NCBI GenBank assembly: GCA_016794345.1
Contig: JAEUKE010000043.1
Span: 1 to 64,000 of the forward strand
Reading direction: 5' to 3'
Length of the DNA stretch: 64,000 nt
Origin: Myxococcales bacterium
GTDB taxonomy: Bacteria > Myxococcota_A > Polyangia > Polyangiales > Polyangiaceae
Positions 31,273 through 40,734 of the stretch are shown piece after piece; position 1 is the stretch's first letter, and every line of letters starts with the position of its first letter. The position numbers and the translations under genes are program-made. The notes beneath the pieces were generated by a model. It had not been told where the DNA came from. It was given only the letters and a program-made list of their open reading frames with translations, and did no database searches.

Positions 31273-31331
31273 GGCGCGGCCGACCTTACACCCTGATTCG
31301 CTCCGCAACCCCAGCGAAATTCTTGCGCGGC

Positions 31332-32033
31332 TCAATCTCGCGTGCGCAAGGTGACGAGACCGAGGCAGGCGAGCGTGGTGCCGAGGAGGATCGCTGACGA
31401 CGCAGCCTGCGGCAGCTCGAGCGGAGCCTCGCCGCCGAGCAGGTGCCGCGTGAGCCCGCGCGGGAGGACGGCGCCAGCCCCGCTCAGACCGCCCGCCACG
31501 AGGTCCACGGCGAGCACGACCAGGCGACCGCCACCCCTTCGCCCCCAGGTCGCGCCGAGACCGACCCAGGCCGCGTACGCGGCACCGGCGAGGACGGCGA
31601 TCCACGAGGTCGTCATCAGATCGCGCGCGAGCGGGAGCGCGGCGCGCCCCGCTTCGGCGCCGATGCGTGTCGCGAGCAGCGCGAGGATCGCGGTCAGGAG
31701 CGAGAGAAGGGCGGTCGCGATCGTCGCGGCGAGCGCGAGGCCGAGGCCGACGGACGCGCGCGGATGACCAAAGCGGCTCGCCGGCCAGGCGGCGTCGCGC
31801 AGGCTCACGAGCCCGGTCGACTGGCCCGACAGCGCGACAGCGCAGAGCGGCACCACGAGGCGGAAGACGGTGGCGAGGGCTCGATCGGCGGCGCCGACCG
31901 GCGTCGAGCCGCGCTCGATCACGGCGATGACGATCGTCACCGCGATCGACGTGAGCGCGGCGGCGAGCGCGCGCCCGCGTGTGAGCCGCGCCGCGCCGAT
32001 TCGAAGCCCCGCCAGGACCGCGGCGGGGCTCAC
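31332..32033 (-). CDS. Membrane protein of a pseudo-ABC cluster (distal)
   Basis: 233 residues from a GTG whose bases overlap the stop of the ABC-like gene (GTGA). About six hydrophobic segments are visible, for example ALAAALTSIAVTIVIAVI, LVVPLCAVALSG, ALAATIATALLSLLTAILALLA, WIAVLAGAAYAAWVGLG and the C-terminal SAILLGTTLACLGLVTL. The layout resembles an ABC-2/CcmB-type permease, and RFGHPRASV is a cytoplasmic loop. With the pseudo-ATPase and the 227-residue membrane protein it forms a coupled trio. Confidence 0.62.
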   Translation of the reverse strand: MSPAAVLAGLRIGAARLTRGRALAAALTSIAVTIVIAVIERGSTPVGAADRALATVFRLVVPLCAVALSGQSTGLVSLRDAAWPASRFGHPRASVGLGLALAATIATALLSLLTAILALLATRIGAEAGRAALPLARDLMTTSWIAVLAGAAYAAWVGLGATWGRRGGGRLVVLAVDLVAGGLSGAGAVLPRGLTRHLLGGEAPLELPQAASSAILLGTTLACLGLVTLRTRD

Positions 32034-33190
32034 CGCGCACCTCCGCCGCCGTCGGCGGGCGGCCCGCCCTGCGGCGGAGCCGCGGCGGCAGGCGCGAGGA
32101 CTCCAGGGGACGTCTCGGCCGGCGCCGCGGGGCCCCAGGCCGGTCTGCGGGCAGCCAGCGCTGCGCCGCGTTCGTGCGCTTCCCGAGCCGCGAGCTCGGC
32201 GCGCAGCCGGGCGTCGGCCGCCGCCAGGTGCATCGCCGTGAGCTGCCTGGCGCGCAGCTCCCACTCCGAGAGCGCCGTGACCTCGCCCAAGACTGGCGGG
32301 ATCTCGCGCAGGACCTCCACCGCCGCGCCGACCTCCGCGCTGGCCTCGGCGAAGGCGAGCGCGAGCGCGTCCAGGTCGGTCCCCGCGACACGAACCACCG
32401 AGAGCCCGCCTGGCGCGTCGGCCGAGAGGATGAGCGAGGCGACCTCTGGCCGGAGCGAGAGCACACGCGCGAGATCTCGCGCGCCCTCCCCGACCCAGGC
32501 GACGAGGCTCGCGGCGAGCGGGGCGCCGAGCTCCGCGTGCGGCGAGGTGGACTCGCGCACGATCGCGCCGCGCACGAGGACGAGCACGCGATCGAAGCGC
32601 TCGGCGTCCGCCGGGGAGCTGGTGATGACGACCACGGGCGCGCGGTCCCCCGCGGCCCGGATGCTCCTGACAATATGGTCATGATCGCCCGCCATGTCGG
32701 AGAAGGGCTCGTGCACCACGACAAGTGCCGGCGCATCGATCGCGAGCGCGAGGCACAGCTCCAGCGCGCGCTGGCTCGAGACCGGGACATCGGAGGGCGC
32801 GCGGCCGGCGAGCGCTGCGAGGCCGGCCTCGGCGAGGAGCGCCCGTCCGTCCCCGCCGCCTCGGGCGCCGAGCGCGATGGCCAGGGCCCCTTCCACCGTC
32901 GGCGCCGGAGGCAGTGCGGCCACGAGCCCCACGGCGCCGATGGAGGCGCGCACCGCCGCGCTCCTCGCCGGGTCCGCGCCGCGGACCAGCACCTTGCCGC
33001 GATCGGGGCGCCGCGCTCCGGTCAGCACCTCGAAGAGGGCGATGGCCCCATCCTCCGGCGTCCCGAGGACGGCCACGACCCCGCGCTCGAGACGCAGACC
33101 GAGCCCCGCGAGCCTGCCACGCGGGTTGTCGCGCGCGCCGGCGCGATCTCGCGCGACGACATCCTCCAGGACGACCAGTGGCTCGCTCAC
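32030..33190 (-). CDS. Degenerate ABC-type subunit lacking catalytic motifs
   Basis: 386 residues from a GTG with GGAGG 5 bases upstream. The first 215 residues follow an ABC ATPase in order, but each motif is broken. At the Walker A position there is GTPEDGAIAL (43-52), with no GKS/T. The signature is VSSQR (137-141) rather than LSGGQ. Walker B ends VVVHEP (His160 in place of Asp), and the switch region reads VITSSPADAERFD, with no His. Residues 220-386 form an extra domain with ALSEWELRARQLTAMHL and an Ala/Pro-rich tail. Such a protein should not hydrolyse ATP. It is flanked by two membrane proteins with 4-bp overlaps on both sides, so it is probably a structural or regulatory partner. Confidence 0.7.
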   Translation of the reverse strand: MSEPLVVLEDVVARDRAGARDNPRGRLAGLGLRLERGVVAVLGTPEDGAIALFEVLTGARRPDRGKVLVRGADPARSAAVRASIGAVGLVAALPPAPTVEGALAIALGARGGGDGRALLAEAGLAALAGRAPSDVPVSSQRALELCLALAIDAPALVVVHEPFSDMAGDHDHIVRSIRAAGDRAPVVVITSSPADAERFDRVLVLVRGAIVRESTSPHAELGAPLAASLVAWVGEGARDLARVLSLRPEVASLILSADAPGGLSVVRVAGTDLDALALAFAEASAEVGAAVEVLREIPPVLGEVTALSEWELRARQLTAMHLAAADARLRAELAAREAHERGAALAARRPAWGPAAPAETSPGVLAPAAAAPPQGGPPADGGGGAR

Positions 33191-33870
33191 CCGATCCTCC
33201 CCAGCCCGACGATCGACAGAAGAGCGCTCAGCGACACCCCCAGCGCGCCGGTCACCGAGAGCACCGCGTCGGACGCGACGTCCGCGAGCGCCCACGAGGC
33301 AGCCAACACGCCGATGCAGAGCGTGCGCCCACGGCTCGGCGCCAGGACGTCGCAGCCCACGGCGAGGGGAGCGAGCACGAGGCCGACGAGGAGCGACTGA
33401 AGGACGACGACGACCAAGACGAGGAGCCGATCCCCGATCGAAGCGAGGCTCGGCGAGCAGGCGATGGAGGCCAAGGCAGCCACCACGACGGGCAGGAGCG
33501 CGGCGCGAAGGATCCGACCGAAGGCCGCCGCGAGCCGGGCGATCCGCAGGTCCTGCGAGGAGAAGCCGCGCGCCAGCATCGAGAGCTCGAACCCGTCGCG
33601 GCGGTCCGAGAGGCCACGCTGGTGAGCGGCGCCCAGGGCCACCGGCAGCGCGGCGATCCAGAGGGCCGCGCGCGCCGCCTTGACGGGAACGGCGAGCATG
33701 GGCGCGGACGCCCCACCTTGCACCCGGAGCGCGACGATCCAGCTCAGACACGCCGCGGCGAGGCCCACTGCCCCGAGGCGGCCGAGGCGGCCGAGCCCGG
33801 TGCCGCCCAACCGGCGCCCCGAGAGGAGCACGAGCTCTCGCAAAGCTCGCCAGCTTGGCCTCGTCACCAC
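33187..33870 (-). CDS. Membrane protein of a pseudo-ABC cluster (proximal)
   Basis: 227 residues; the start is one of two adjacent GTG codons (33870 or 33867). About five hydrophobic segments are seen (LGAVGLAAACLSWIVAL, AALWIAALPVALGAA, LLPVVVAALASIAC, LLVLVVVVLQSLLVGLVLAPLAV and CIGVLAASWALADVA). A loop reads LSMLARGFSSQDLRIARL; the ARGF tripeptide recalls coupling helices of ECF-type permeases, but that is too little to assign a family. It is first of the overlapping trio and divergent from thiD across 63 bp. Confidence 0.6.
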   Translation of the reverse strand: MVTRPSWRALRELVLLSGRRLGGTGLGRLGRLGAVGLAAACLSWIVALRVQGGASAPMLAVPVKAARAALWIAALPVALGAAHQRGLSDRRDGFELSMLARGFSSQDLRIARLAAAFGRILRAALLPVVVAALASIACSPSLASIGDRLLVLVVVVLQSLLVGLVLAPLAVGCDVLAPSRGRTLCIGVLAASWALADVASDAVLSVTGALGVSLSALLSIVGLGRIG

Positions 33871-33933
33871 GGCGGCAGCATACCTCGACCTTTCCCTTCC
33901 GCCCGCTTCCTGTTGAGATGGGCGCCCTTCATC

Positions 33934-34743
33934 ATGCTGGCACGAGTTCTCTCCGTCGCAGGCTCGGACTCCGGAGGCGGGGCGGGCATCCAGGCCGACA
34001 TCAAGACGATCACCGCGCTGGGCGGGTACGCCATGACGGCCATCACGGCCCTGACCGCCCAGAGCACCCGCGGCGTCTTCGGCGTCGTCCCGACCGATCC
34101 GGTGTTCGTCGAACGACAGATGAGGGTGGTCCTCGACGACATCGGCGCGGACGCCATCAAGACGGGGATGCTGCACGACGCCGCTCTGGTGGCCACCGTC
34201 GCCCGGGTCATCCGCTCGCTGAGCGCGAGGCCGAAGCTCGTCGTCGATCCTGTCATGGTCGCCAAGGGCGGAGCGCCGCTCCTCGACGACGGCGCGAAGG
34301 GCGCTGTCTCGAGCGAGCTCCTCCCCCTCGCCGATGTCGTGACCCCCAACGCCCCCGAAGCGGAAGCGCTCACGGGCCTGGCGGTGGAGGACGAGGCCGG
34401 TCTTCGACGCGCCGGGGAGCGGCTCCTCACCCTGGGCGCGCGCGCGGCTTACATGAAGGGCGGCCACCTCGCGGGCGACCGCGTGGTGGACGTGATCGTC
34501 CGCGCCGACGGCCCCGAGATCGTCCTCTCCGGTCCGCGGTTGCACACGCGATCGACACACGGTACGGGCTGCACGCTCGCGTCGGCGCTCGCCGTCAGCC
34601 TGGCGCAGGGGCTCACGCTCGAGGAAGCAGCCCGGCGCGCGCGCGAGTACGTGGTCGGCGCCATCTCGGCGGCGCCCGGCCTGGGCGCGGGGCACGGCCC
34701 GCTCGATCACGGCTTCGTCCTGCGCGGCGGGGCGCGTACCTGA
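33934..34743 (+). CDS. thiD: Hydroxymethylpyrimidine (phosphate) kinase
   Basis: 269 residues. ThiD phosphorylates hydroxymethylpyrimidine and its monophosphate for thiamine synthesis. SVAGSDSGGGAGIQADIKT is the substrate loop, TALTAQST the dimer/substrate region, DPVMVAKGGAPLL follows, and STHGTGCTLASALA is the ATP/anion-hole motif with the catalytic Cys. GAGHGPLDHG is the typical end. No TPP riboswitch can fit in the 63-bp gap upstream, and no other thiamine gene is adjacent. It is convergent with the FGE-like gene, 6 bases apart. Confidence 0.94.
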   Translation: MLARVLSVAGSDSGGGAGIQADIKTITALGGYAMTAITALTAQSTRGVFGVVPTDPVFVERQMRVVLDDIGADAIKTGMLHDAALVATVARVIRSLSARPKLVVDPVMVAKGGAPLLDDGAKGAVSSELLPLADVVTPNAPEAEALTGLAVEDEAGLRRAGERLLTLGARAAYMKGGHLAGDRVVDVIVRADGPEIVLSGPRLHTRSTHGTGCTLASALAVSLAQGLTLEEAARRAREYVVGAISAAPGLGAGHGPLDHGFVLRGGART

Positions 34744-34749
34744 CGCGGC

Positions 34750-35935
34750 TCACTCGTACCGAGGCTTCTTGCCTTTGCGCTTCTTCTTTCGCTGCTTCTC
34801 GCCGACGCCGATCCGCCCCCACTCGTAGGTGACGCGCTTACGGAAGGCGCCGTTGCGATCGCCGCCGTGGATGAACACGGCCTCCGCCGACTCCGTCTCG
34901 CTCAAGGTCGGCTGCCACTCCTCGGTCGCCACGAACGAGAGCGGGACGACCGACCCGGCCGCCTCCCGCGCCACGATGACACCGCACCACTTTCCGGACT
35001 TCTTCGGCGCGCAGCCGCCACCGAGCAAGAGACGCTCGTTGCCGGCAGGCCGCCAGGCCCACGCCCGCTCGGCGTCGTAGACGGAGACCGCTTCGTCGGG
35101 CTGGCCGATCTGCGCCGGCCCCTCCTCGAGGGACCGAAGCGTCTTCGCGAGGTCCTCCAGCTTCTGGATCGTGACCTCGTCGTTCGTCAGGAGCTTCAGG
35201 GCCGGCCCGCGGTCCACGTCGAGCACGACGGTGGCCGGGTTGACCGGGCCCGCGCAACATCGAACGCCCAGGTCGTCGCGCCGCGCGGTCGGGTCCTCCG
35301 GCTCGCCGTGTGCGCAGCGTCCGACGAGCTCGCCGCTCGGCCCCCGGCCACCTCGCGTGGCGATCAAACCCTCGGTCTTTCGCCCCCACTCGCTGGCCGT
35401 CCACGTCCAGACGGTGCCGTGTGTGTCCTGCACGCCAAAGGCGCTCTTGCAGCCGGCGTTGAGCCCGAGGGGGCTCGCCTTGCCTCGACCGGACTCGCCA
35501 CACGCGTCCGCCCGGTAGACGTTCCCGTACGGGTACGCCGTGTTGTCGGGTCCTTTGCAGGCGCGCTCCAGCTCGAGCTCCGTGCAGAGGCGCTTGTCGT
35601 CCTTCTCGCAGAGGGCCCTCGCCTCCTCCCAGGTCATGTGGCTGGTGGGGATCGCGCCGGGCTCGTTCGGATACGGGTATCGATCGATGAAGAAGCCGGT
35701 CATGTCGACCGGCTCCCCGCTCATCTCGGCGTCGGGCACCCGCGGGACCTTGTCCTTCGGGGTCCCCGCGACGAGCCTCCCCGCAGGGATCCACACCATG
35801 CCCGGACGCGGCGCTGGCGCCGCGGCGTTCGTCCCCCACGGAGGCGCGACGTCCTCGCCAGCGTCCGGCGCGCTCCCCTTGTCCGAGCAAGCGAGGGCGA
35901 CGAGCGCGAGTCCCGCGATCACCGCGGGACGGAGC

Positions 35936-35946
<11 letters not shown>
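34750..35946 (-). CDS. FGE/SUMF1-like lipoprotein
   Basis: 398 residues. A short signal ends with lipobox ALAC (Cys20). Residues about 48-235 resemble the formylglycine-generating-enzyme (SUMF1) fold: [60 protein letters not shown] and DLGVRCC. Such domains in myxobacterial lipoproteins are often non-catalytic; a bona fide Cu-binding Cys pair cannot be confirmed. The C-terminal 150 residues form an additional domain ending in a Lys/Arg tail ([15 protein letters not shown]). Its start overlaps the stop of the NtrC-type regulator by 11 bp, so it is coupled to it. Confidence 0.72.
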
Positions 35947-37375
<1,429 letters not shown>

Positions 37376-37442
37376 GCTGGCAGCGTATCGCCCCGGCCGA
37401 CATTTACCAGACCCTGGTAGGATGCGCGGCAAGGGTTCGACG

Positions 37443-38318
37443 ATGAGACCGAACAGGGCCTTCAGCTGGTGCCGAATCATGATCATGGCGGCCGGAACGC
37501 TCGCCGCCTCGGCGACGTCCGCCTTGGCCGACGAAGACCCGGTCGCGCAGGTGAAGGCGCGGTATCCGGCCTGCACCAAGAAGGCGACGGACGACGACGT
37601 CACCGCCGCGGCGGGCGCTCACCGCGCGGCGATGGAAGCCTTCGACCGGTTCCAATACGCCCAAGCCGTGCGGCTCTGGACCGACGCGTACACTTTCGAC
37701 TGCACGCGCCCCAAGGTCTTCATCAACATCGGGCAGGCCTACGAGCGCGACGGCGACAAGGCCGGTGCCCTGGCGGTCTACGAGCTGCTCCTCGAGCGCG
37801 CTCCCGCCGACGCCCCAGCCGATCTCACACAGAAGGTCGAAGCCTTGCGGGAGGCCGTGAAGCGCGAGGCGGAGGAGCGCAAGCGGAAGGCCGACGCGGA
37901 GGCGAAGAAGGCCGCCGAGAGCCAGGCCAAGCGCGGCCCGGCCGAGCCGGACGAGGAAGCGAGCCCGCCCCTCGGGATTGTGCCGTGGATCGGCGTCGGA
38001 GTCGGCGGAGCCGCCGCGATCGCAGGAGGCGTCCTCCTGGGGGTCGGGCTGACGCAGGCGTCGAGCGCGGCAGACGAGTGCGCCGATCCCGCCGCGCGCA
38101 CGGGTTGCCCGCAGACCGCCGTCGACGACGGCGAGGCCGGCGAGACGATGAGCATGGTCGGTCAGGGCCTGCTCTACGCGGGCGGAGGGATCCTGGTAGC
38201 GAGCCTGGTGGTGCAGCTGGTGGTCAACCAGCCGCCCTCCACGGAGCCCGCCGCGGCCACGGTCACGCCGCTCGCAGGCCCGGGCTTCGGCGGCGTCGCC
38301 TTCAGCGGCCGATTCTGA
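37443..38318 (+). CDS. TPR envelope protein
   Basis: 291 residues from the ATG at 37443, preceded by AAGGG; a start 7 codons earlier (37422) is possible. A signal peptide ends near ATSALADE. Residues 50-140 are TPR-like helices ([41 protein letters not shown]), followed by a charged Lys/Glu/Ala coiled coil at 135-170. Two hydrophobic segments come next ([40 protein letters not shown]) with Cys residues between them. This type is widespread in Myxococcota and of unknown role. It is divergent from the sigma-54 regulator across a short gap. Confidence 0.7.
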   Translation: MRPNRAFSWCRIMIMAAGTLAASATSALADEDPVAQVKARYPACTKKATDDDVTAAAGAHRAAMEAFDRFQYAQAVRLWTDAYTFDCTRPKVFINIGQAYERDGDKAGALAVYELLLERAPADAPADLTQKVEALREAVKREAEERKRKADAEAKKAAESQAKRGPAEPDEEASPPLGIVPWIGVGVGGAAAIAGGVLLGVGLTQASSAADECADPAARTGCPQTAVDDGEAGETMSMVGQGLLYAGGGILVASLVVQLVVNQPPSTEPAAATVTPLAGPGFGGVAFSGRF

Positions 38319-38325
38319 GGCGAAC

Positions 38326-38832
38326 GTGCCTTCGTCGCGCCTTCGCTTCGCGGCCTGGGCCGCGCTCGCGTTCCTCAACGGGGCGTGCACCGAACCGACC
38401 GGGGCCTCCCCGGAGCCGCGGCCGACCGGGCAGGCGACGGGCCAATCGGCCCGCAAGCCAGAGCTCGTCCCCGTCCCCGGGAATGTTCCGGACGGACGCG
38501 GGTTCATTCAGGCCGAGGTAGAGAAGGCCGAACGCGATGGGCTCAAGCTGGTCGTCTACGTCGGGGCTACGTGGTGCGAGCCGTGTCAGGCCTTCCACGA
38601 CGCGCTCACGCGCGGCGATCTGGATCGGGAGCTCGCCGGCGTGAGGCTCCTGGAGTTCGATCTCGATCGCCACGGCGATCAACTCGAAAAGGCCGGGTGC
38701 ACGTCGAAGCTCATCCCGCTCTTCGCCCGGCCGACCCCGGAGGGACTGTGCAGCCAACGACGCACGGAAGGTGGAATCAAAGGCGACGGCGCGGTCAGGT
38801 ACATGCTGCCCCGACTCGTCGCGATCTTGTAG
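38326..38832 (+). CDS. Thioredoxin-like lipoprotein
   Basis: 168 residues from a GTG with GAGG 5 bases upstream. The signal ends in lipobox NGAC (Cys21). The thioredoxin active site is WCEPC in VYVGATWCEPCQAFHDAL, followed by LLEFDLDRHGDQLEKAG. The cis-Pro region SKLIPLFARPTPEG is present, so a thiol-disulfide role in the periplasm is plausible (reductase, isomerase or cytochrome maturation). Its last 85 bp overlap the start of the HtrA-like gene in another frame. Confidence 0.8.
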   Translation: MPSSRLRFAAWAALAFLNGACTEPTGASPEPRPTGQATGQSARKPELVPVPGNVPDGRGFIQAEVEKAERDGLKLVVYVGATWCEPCQAFHDALTRGDLDRELAGVRLLEFDLDRHGDQLEKAGCTSKLIPLFARPTPEGLCSQRRTEGGIKGDGAVRYMLPRLVAIL

Positions 38833-39974
38833 CCGCGGCGCTCCTGGGCTTCGGGCTCAGCCTCGCAACCGGATGCCGAGGCGCCCCGGCGACGCACGAC
38901 GCCACGCGGACCACGGACGCAGCGTCTCTCCCGGGAGACGCCACCACCGCGGGGCCCGCCGAGAGCCCGCCCGTCCAGCCGCTCCCGCCGAGCGCGCAGA
39001 TCGAGGACGAGAAGAACACGATCGCCGTCTTCCGCGCCGTCGCGCCCAGCGTCGTCTTCGTCACGCAGAAGCGCGTGATGACCGACTTCTGGAGCGGGTC
39101 GACCGTGGAGGTCCCCGCGGGCTCCGGCTCGGGCTTCGTCTGGGACGACGCCGGCCACATCGTGACGAACTTCCACGTCGTCGACGGCGCCAAGTCGCTC
39201 GTCGTCCGGTTCCAGGACCAGAAGAGCTACCCGGCCACGGTGGTCGGGGTCGAGCCTCGCAAGGACATCGCCGTCATCAAGATCGACGCGCCGAAGGAAG
39301 CGCTGCGCCCCATCGCCGTCGCTCCCGCGAAGGTGCCGCTCGAGGTCGGACAGAAGACCGTCGCGATCGGCAACCCGTTTGGGCTCGACCACACGCTGAC
39401 GACGGGCGTCATCAGCGCGCTCGGGCGTCAGGTGGACGGCGCGGGCGGCGTGACCATCCGCGACATGATCCAGACGGACGCGGCCATCAACCCCGGCAAC
39501 TCGGGCGGACCGCTGCTCGACTCGAGCGGCCGCCTCATCGGCATGAACACGATGATCTACTCCCGAAGCGGACAGTCCGCCGGCATCGGGTTCGCCGTCC
39601 CGGCGAGCACGGTCGCGCGCGTGGTTCCGCAGATCATCCGAACCGGGAAGGCCGAGCAGGTCGGGATGGGCATCAACATCGATCCGGCGAGCCGCCTCGA
39701 GCGACGCCTCGGCATTCGCGGCGTGGTCATCCTCGGCCTCAAGGCCGACGGACCGGCGGCGAAGGCTGGGATGCGCGCGATCGAGCAGCGCGGAGACGAG
39801 ATCGCGATCGGCGACGTCATCGTCGCCATCGATGAGAAGCCGGTGCCCGACTACGACGAGCTCTACAACATCCTCGACGGCAAGAAGCCGGGCGACACCG
39901 TGAAGGTGACCGTCCAGCGGGGCCGCGACAAGGTCGTCATGCCGGTCGCGCTGGTCACCCTCGACGGGACCTGA
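38748..39974 (+). CDS. HtrA/DegP-like serine protease, one PDZ domain
   Basis: 408 residues from a GTG with GGAGG 4 bases upstream, lying inside the thioredoxin-like gene. The N-terminus has TRRDLVAAALLGFG and then LATGC (Cys43), which looks like a Tat-type lipoprotein signal. The trypsin-fold triad is complete: His143 in VTNFHVVDGA, Asp173 in RKDIAVIKI and Ser252 in INPGNSGGPL. GSGSGFVWDDAGHIVTN leads the domain. A single PDZ domain follows at about 300-400 (RGVVILGLKADGPAAKAGM, GDVIVAIDEKPVPDYDEL). HtrA proteases degrade or refold damaged envelope proteins. Overlap with the thioredoxin-like gene suggests joint expression. Confidence 0.9.
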   Translation: MQPTTHGRWNQRRRRGQVHAAPTRRDLVAAALLGFGLSLATGCRGAPATHDATRTTDAASLPGDATTAGPAESPPVQPLPPSAQIEDEKNTIAVFRAVAPSVVFVTQKRVMTDFWSGSTVEVPAGSGSGFVWDDAGHIVTNFHVVDGAKSLVVRFQDQKSYPATVVGVEPRKDIAVIKIDAPKEALRPIAVAPAKVPLEVGQKTVAIGNPFGLDHTLTTGVISALGRQVDGAGGVTIRDMIQTDAAINPGNSGGPLLDSSGRLIGMNTMIYSRSGQSAGIGFAVPASTVARVVPQIIRTGKAEQVGMGINIDPASRLERRLGIRGVVILGLKADGPAAKAGMRAIEQRGDEIAIGDVIVAIDEKPVPDYDELYNILDGKKPGDTVKVTVQRGRDKVVMPVALVTLDGT

Positions 39975-39998
39975 CGCGCCTTCGAGGGGCGCGCGGCG

Positions 39999-40636
39999 TC
40001 AGCCCTCAACGATGGGTCGGGGCCCGCGGCCGACTCGACGCCGCGGGTCTGGGCGGGCCTCCGTCGAGCCCCGCGTCGGGCCCGGCGTCTGGCCCGGCAG
40101 CGGGCCTCGGACAGCCATCACCACCTCGAGCCGCGGCAGCTCCCCGACGCCGCCGCTCGTGAGGACGCTCGAGCGGTGCACGGTCGACGTGAGCGCACCG
40201 AACCCGATCACACCCGCGAGCAACCCCGTCGCGATCGCCACGAGGAGGATCCCACGCCGCTCCGCGCGCGGGACCACCTCACCCGCCGGCGCCGCGTCGG
40301 ACGTCCAGTCGAGGCCGCGGGGATCGGGTGCGCTCGTGCCCAACCGACACGGCTCCTGTGCGGACTCCGGGCTCGGCCCGACCGGAACCGAAGCGGCGAC
40401 GAGCCCCGGTAGGAGCGGCGGGACACGCACGGCGGGCGGCGGCTCGTTCGCCCAGGTGGGCGCGGCACGCGCGCGGGAGGCGCGAGGAGCGACGGCACGC
40501 GCGCAGGTGGAGGTGTTCGCGCCGGCTCGGCAGCGCGCGGCGTGGGAGGACGGAGAGCGAGGCGAGGCGGCTCGGCCGCGAGGTCGCGAATCGAACCGCC
40601 CTTGTTTCCGCTTCGCGGAGGCACTGCGTTCGCCAT
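39999..40636 (-). pseudogene. Single-pass membrane protein gene, probably frameshifted
   Basis: From the ATG at 40636 the first 60 codons look genuine (a Pro/Ala-rich protein starting MANAVPPRSGNKGGSIRDLA), then the frame becomes Arg/Ser-rich noise. From about 40460 a second minus frame reads like real protein (WANEPPPAVRVPPLLPGLVA, then a transmembrane helix ILLVAIATGLLAGVIGFGAL), ending at 39999. One missing base near 40450-40470 would join them. It could be a true frameshift, a sequencing error, or a shorter gene starting inside the second frame. Function unknown. Confidence 0.4.
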
Positions 40637-40734
40637 GGCGGCGACCCAGCAAGCGCTGCGCCCACAAAGTGCTGCGGCGGCGAGTCGCCCGAAGGCTCCT
40701 CACCGCCGCAGCTGTGCTCCTGCTGGCTCGCGCG

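Noticed and set aside
33871..33933. TPP riboswitch before thiD
   Set aside because: The gap is only 63 bp, too short for the element, and no THI-box motif is visible.
37376..37442. Sigma-54 promoter between the regulator and the TPR gene
   Set aside because: TGGCAG is present but no TTGC element at the correct distance.
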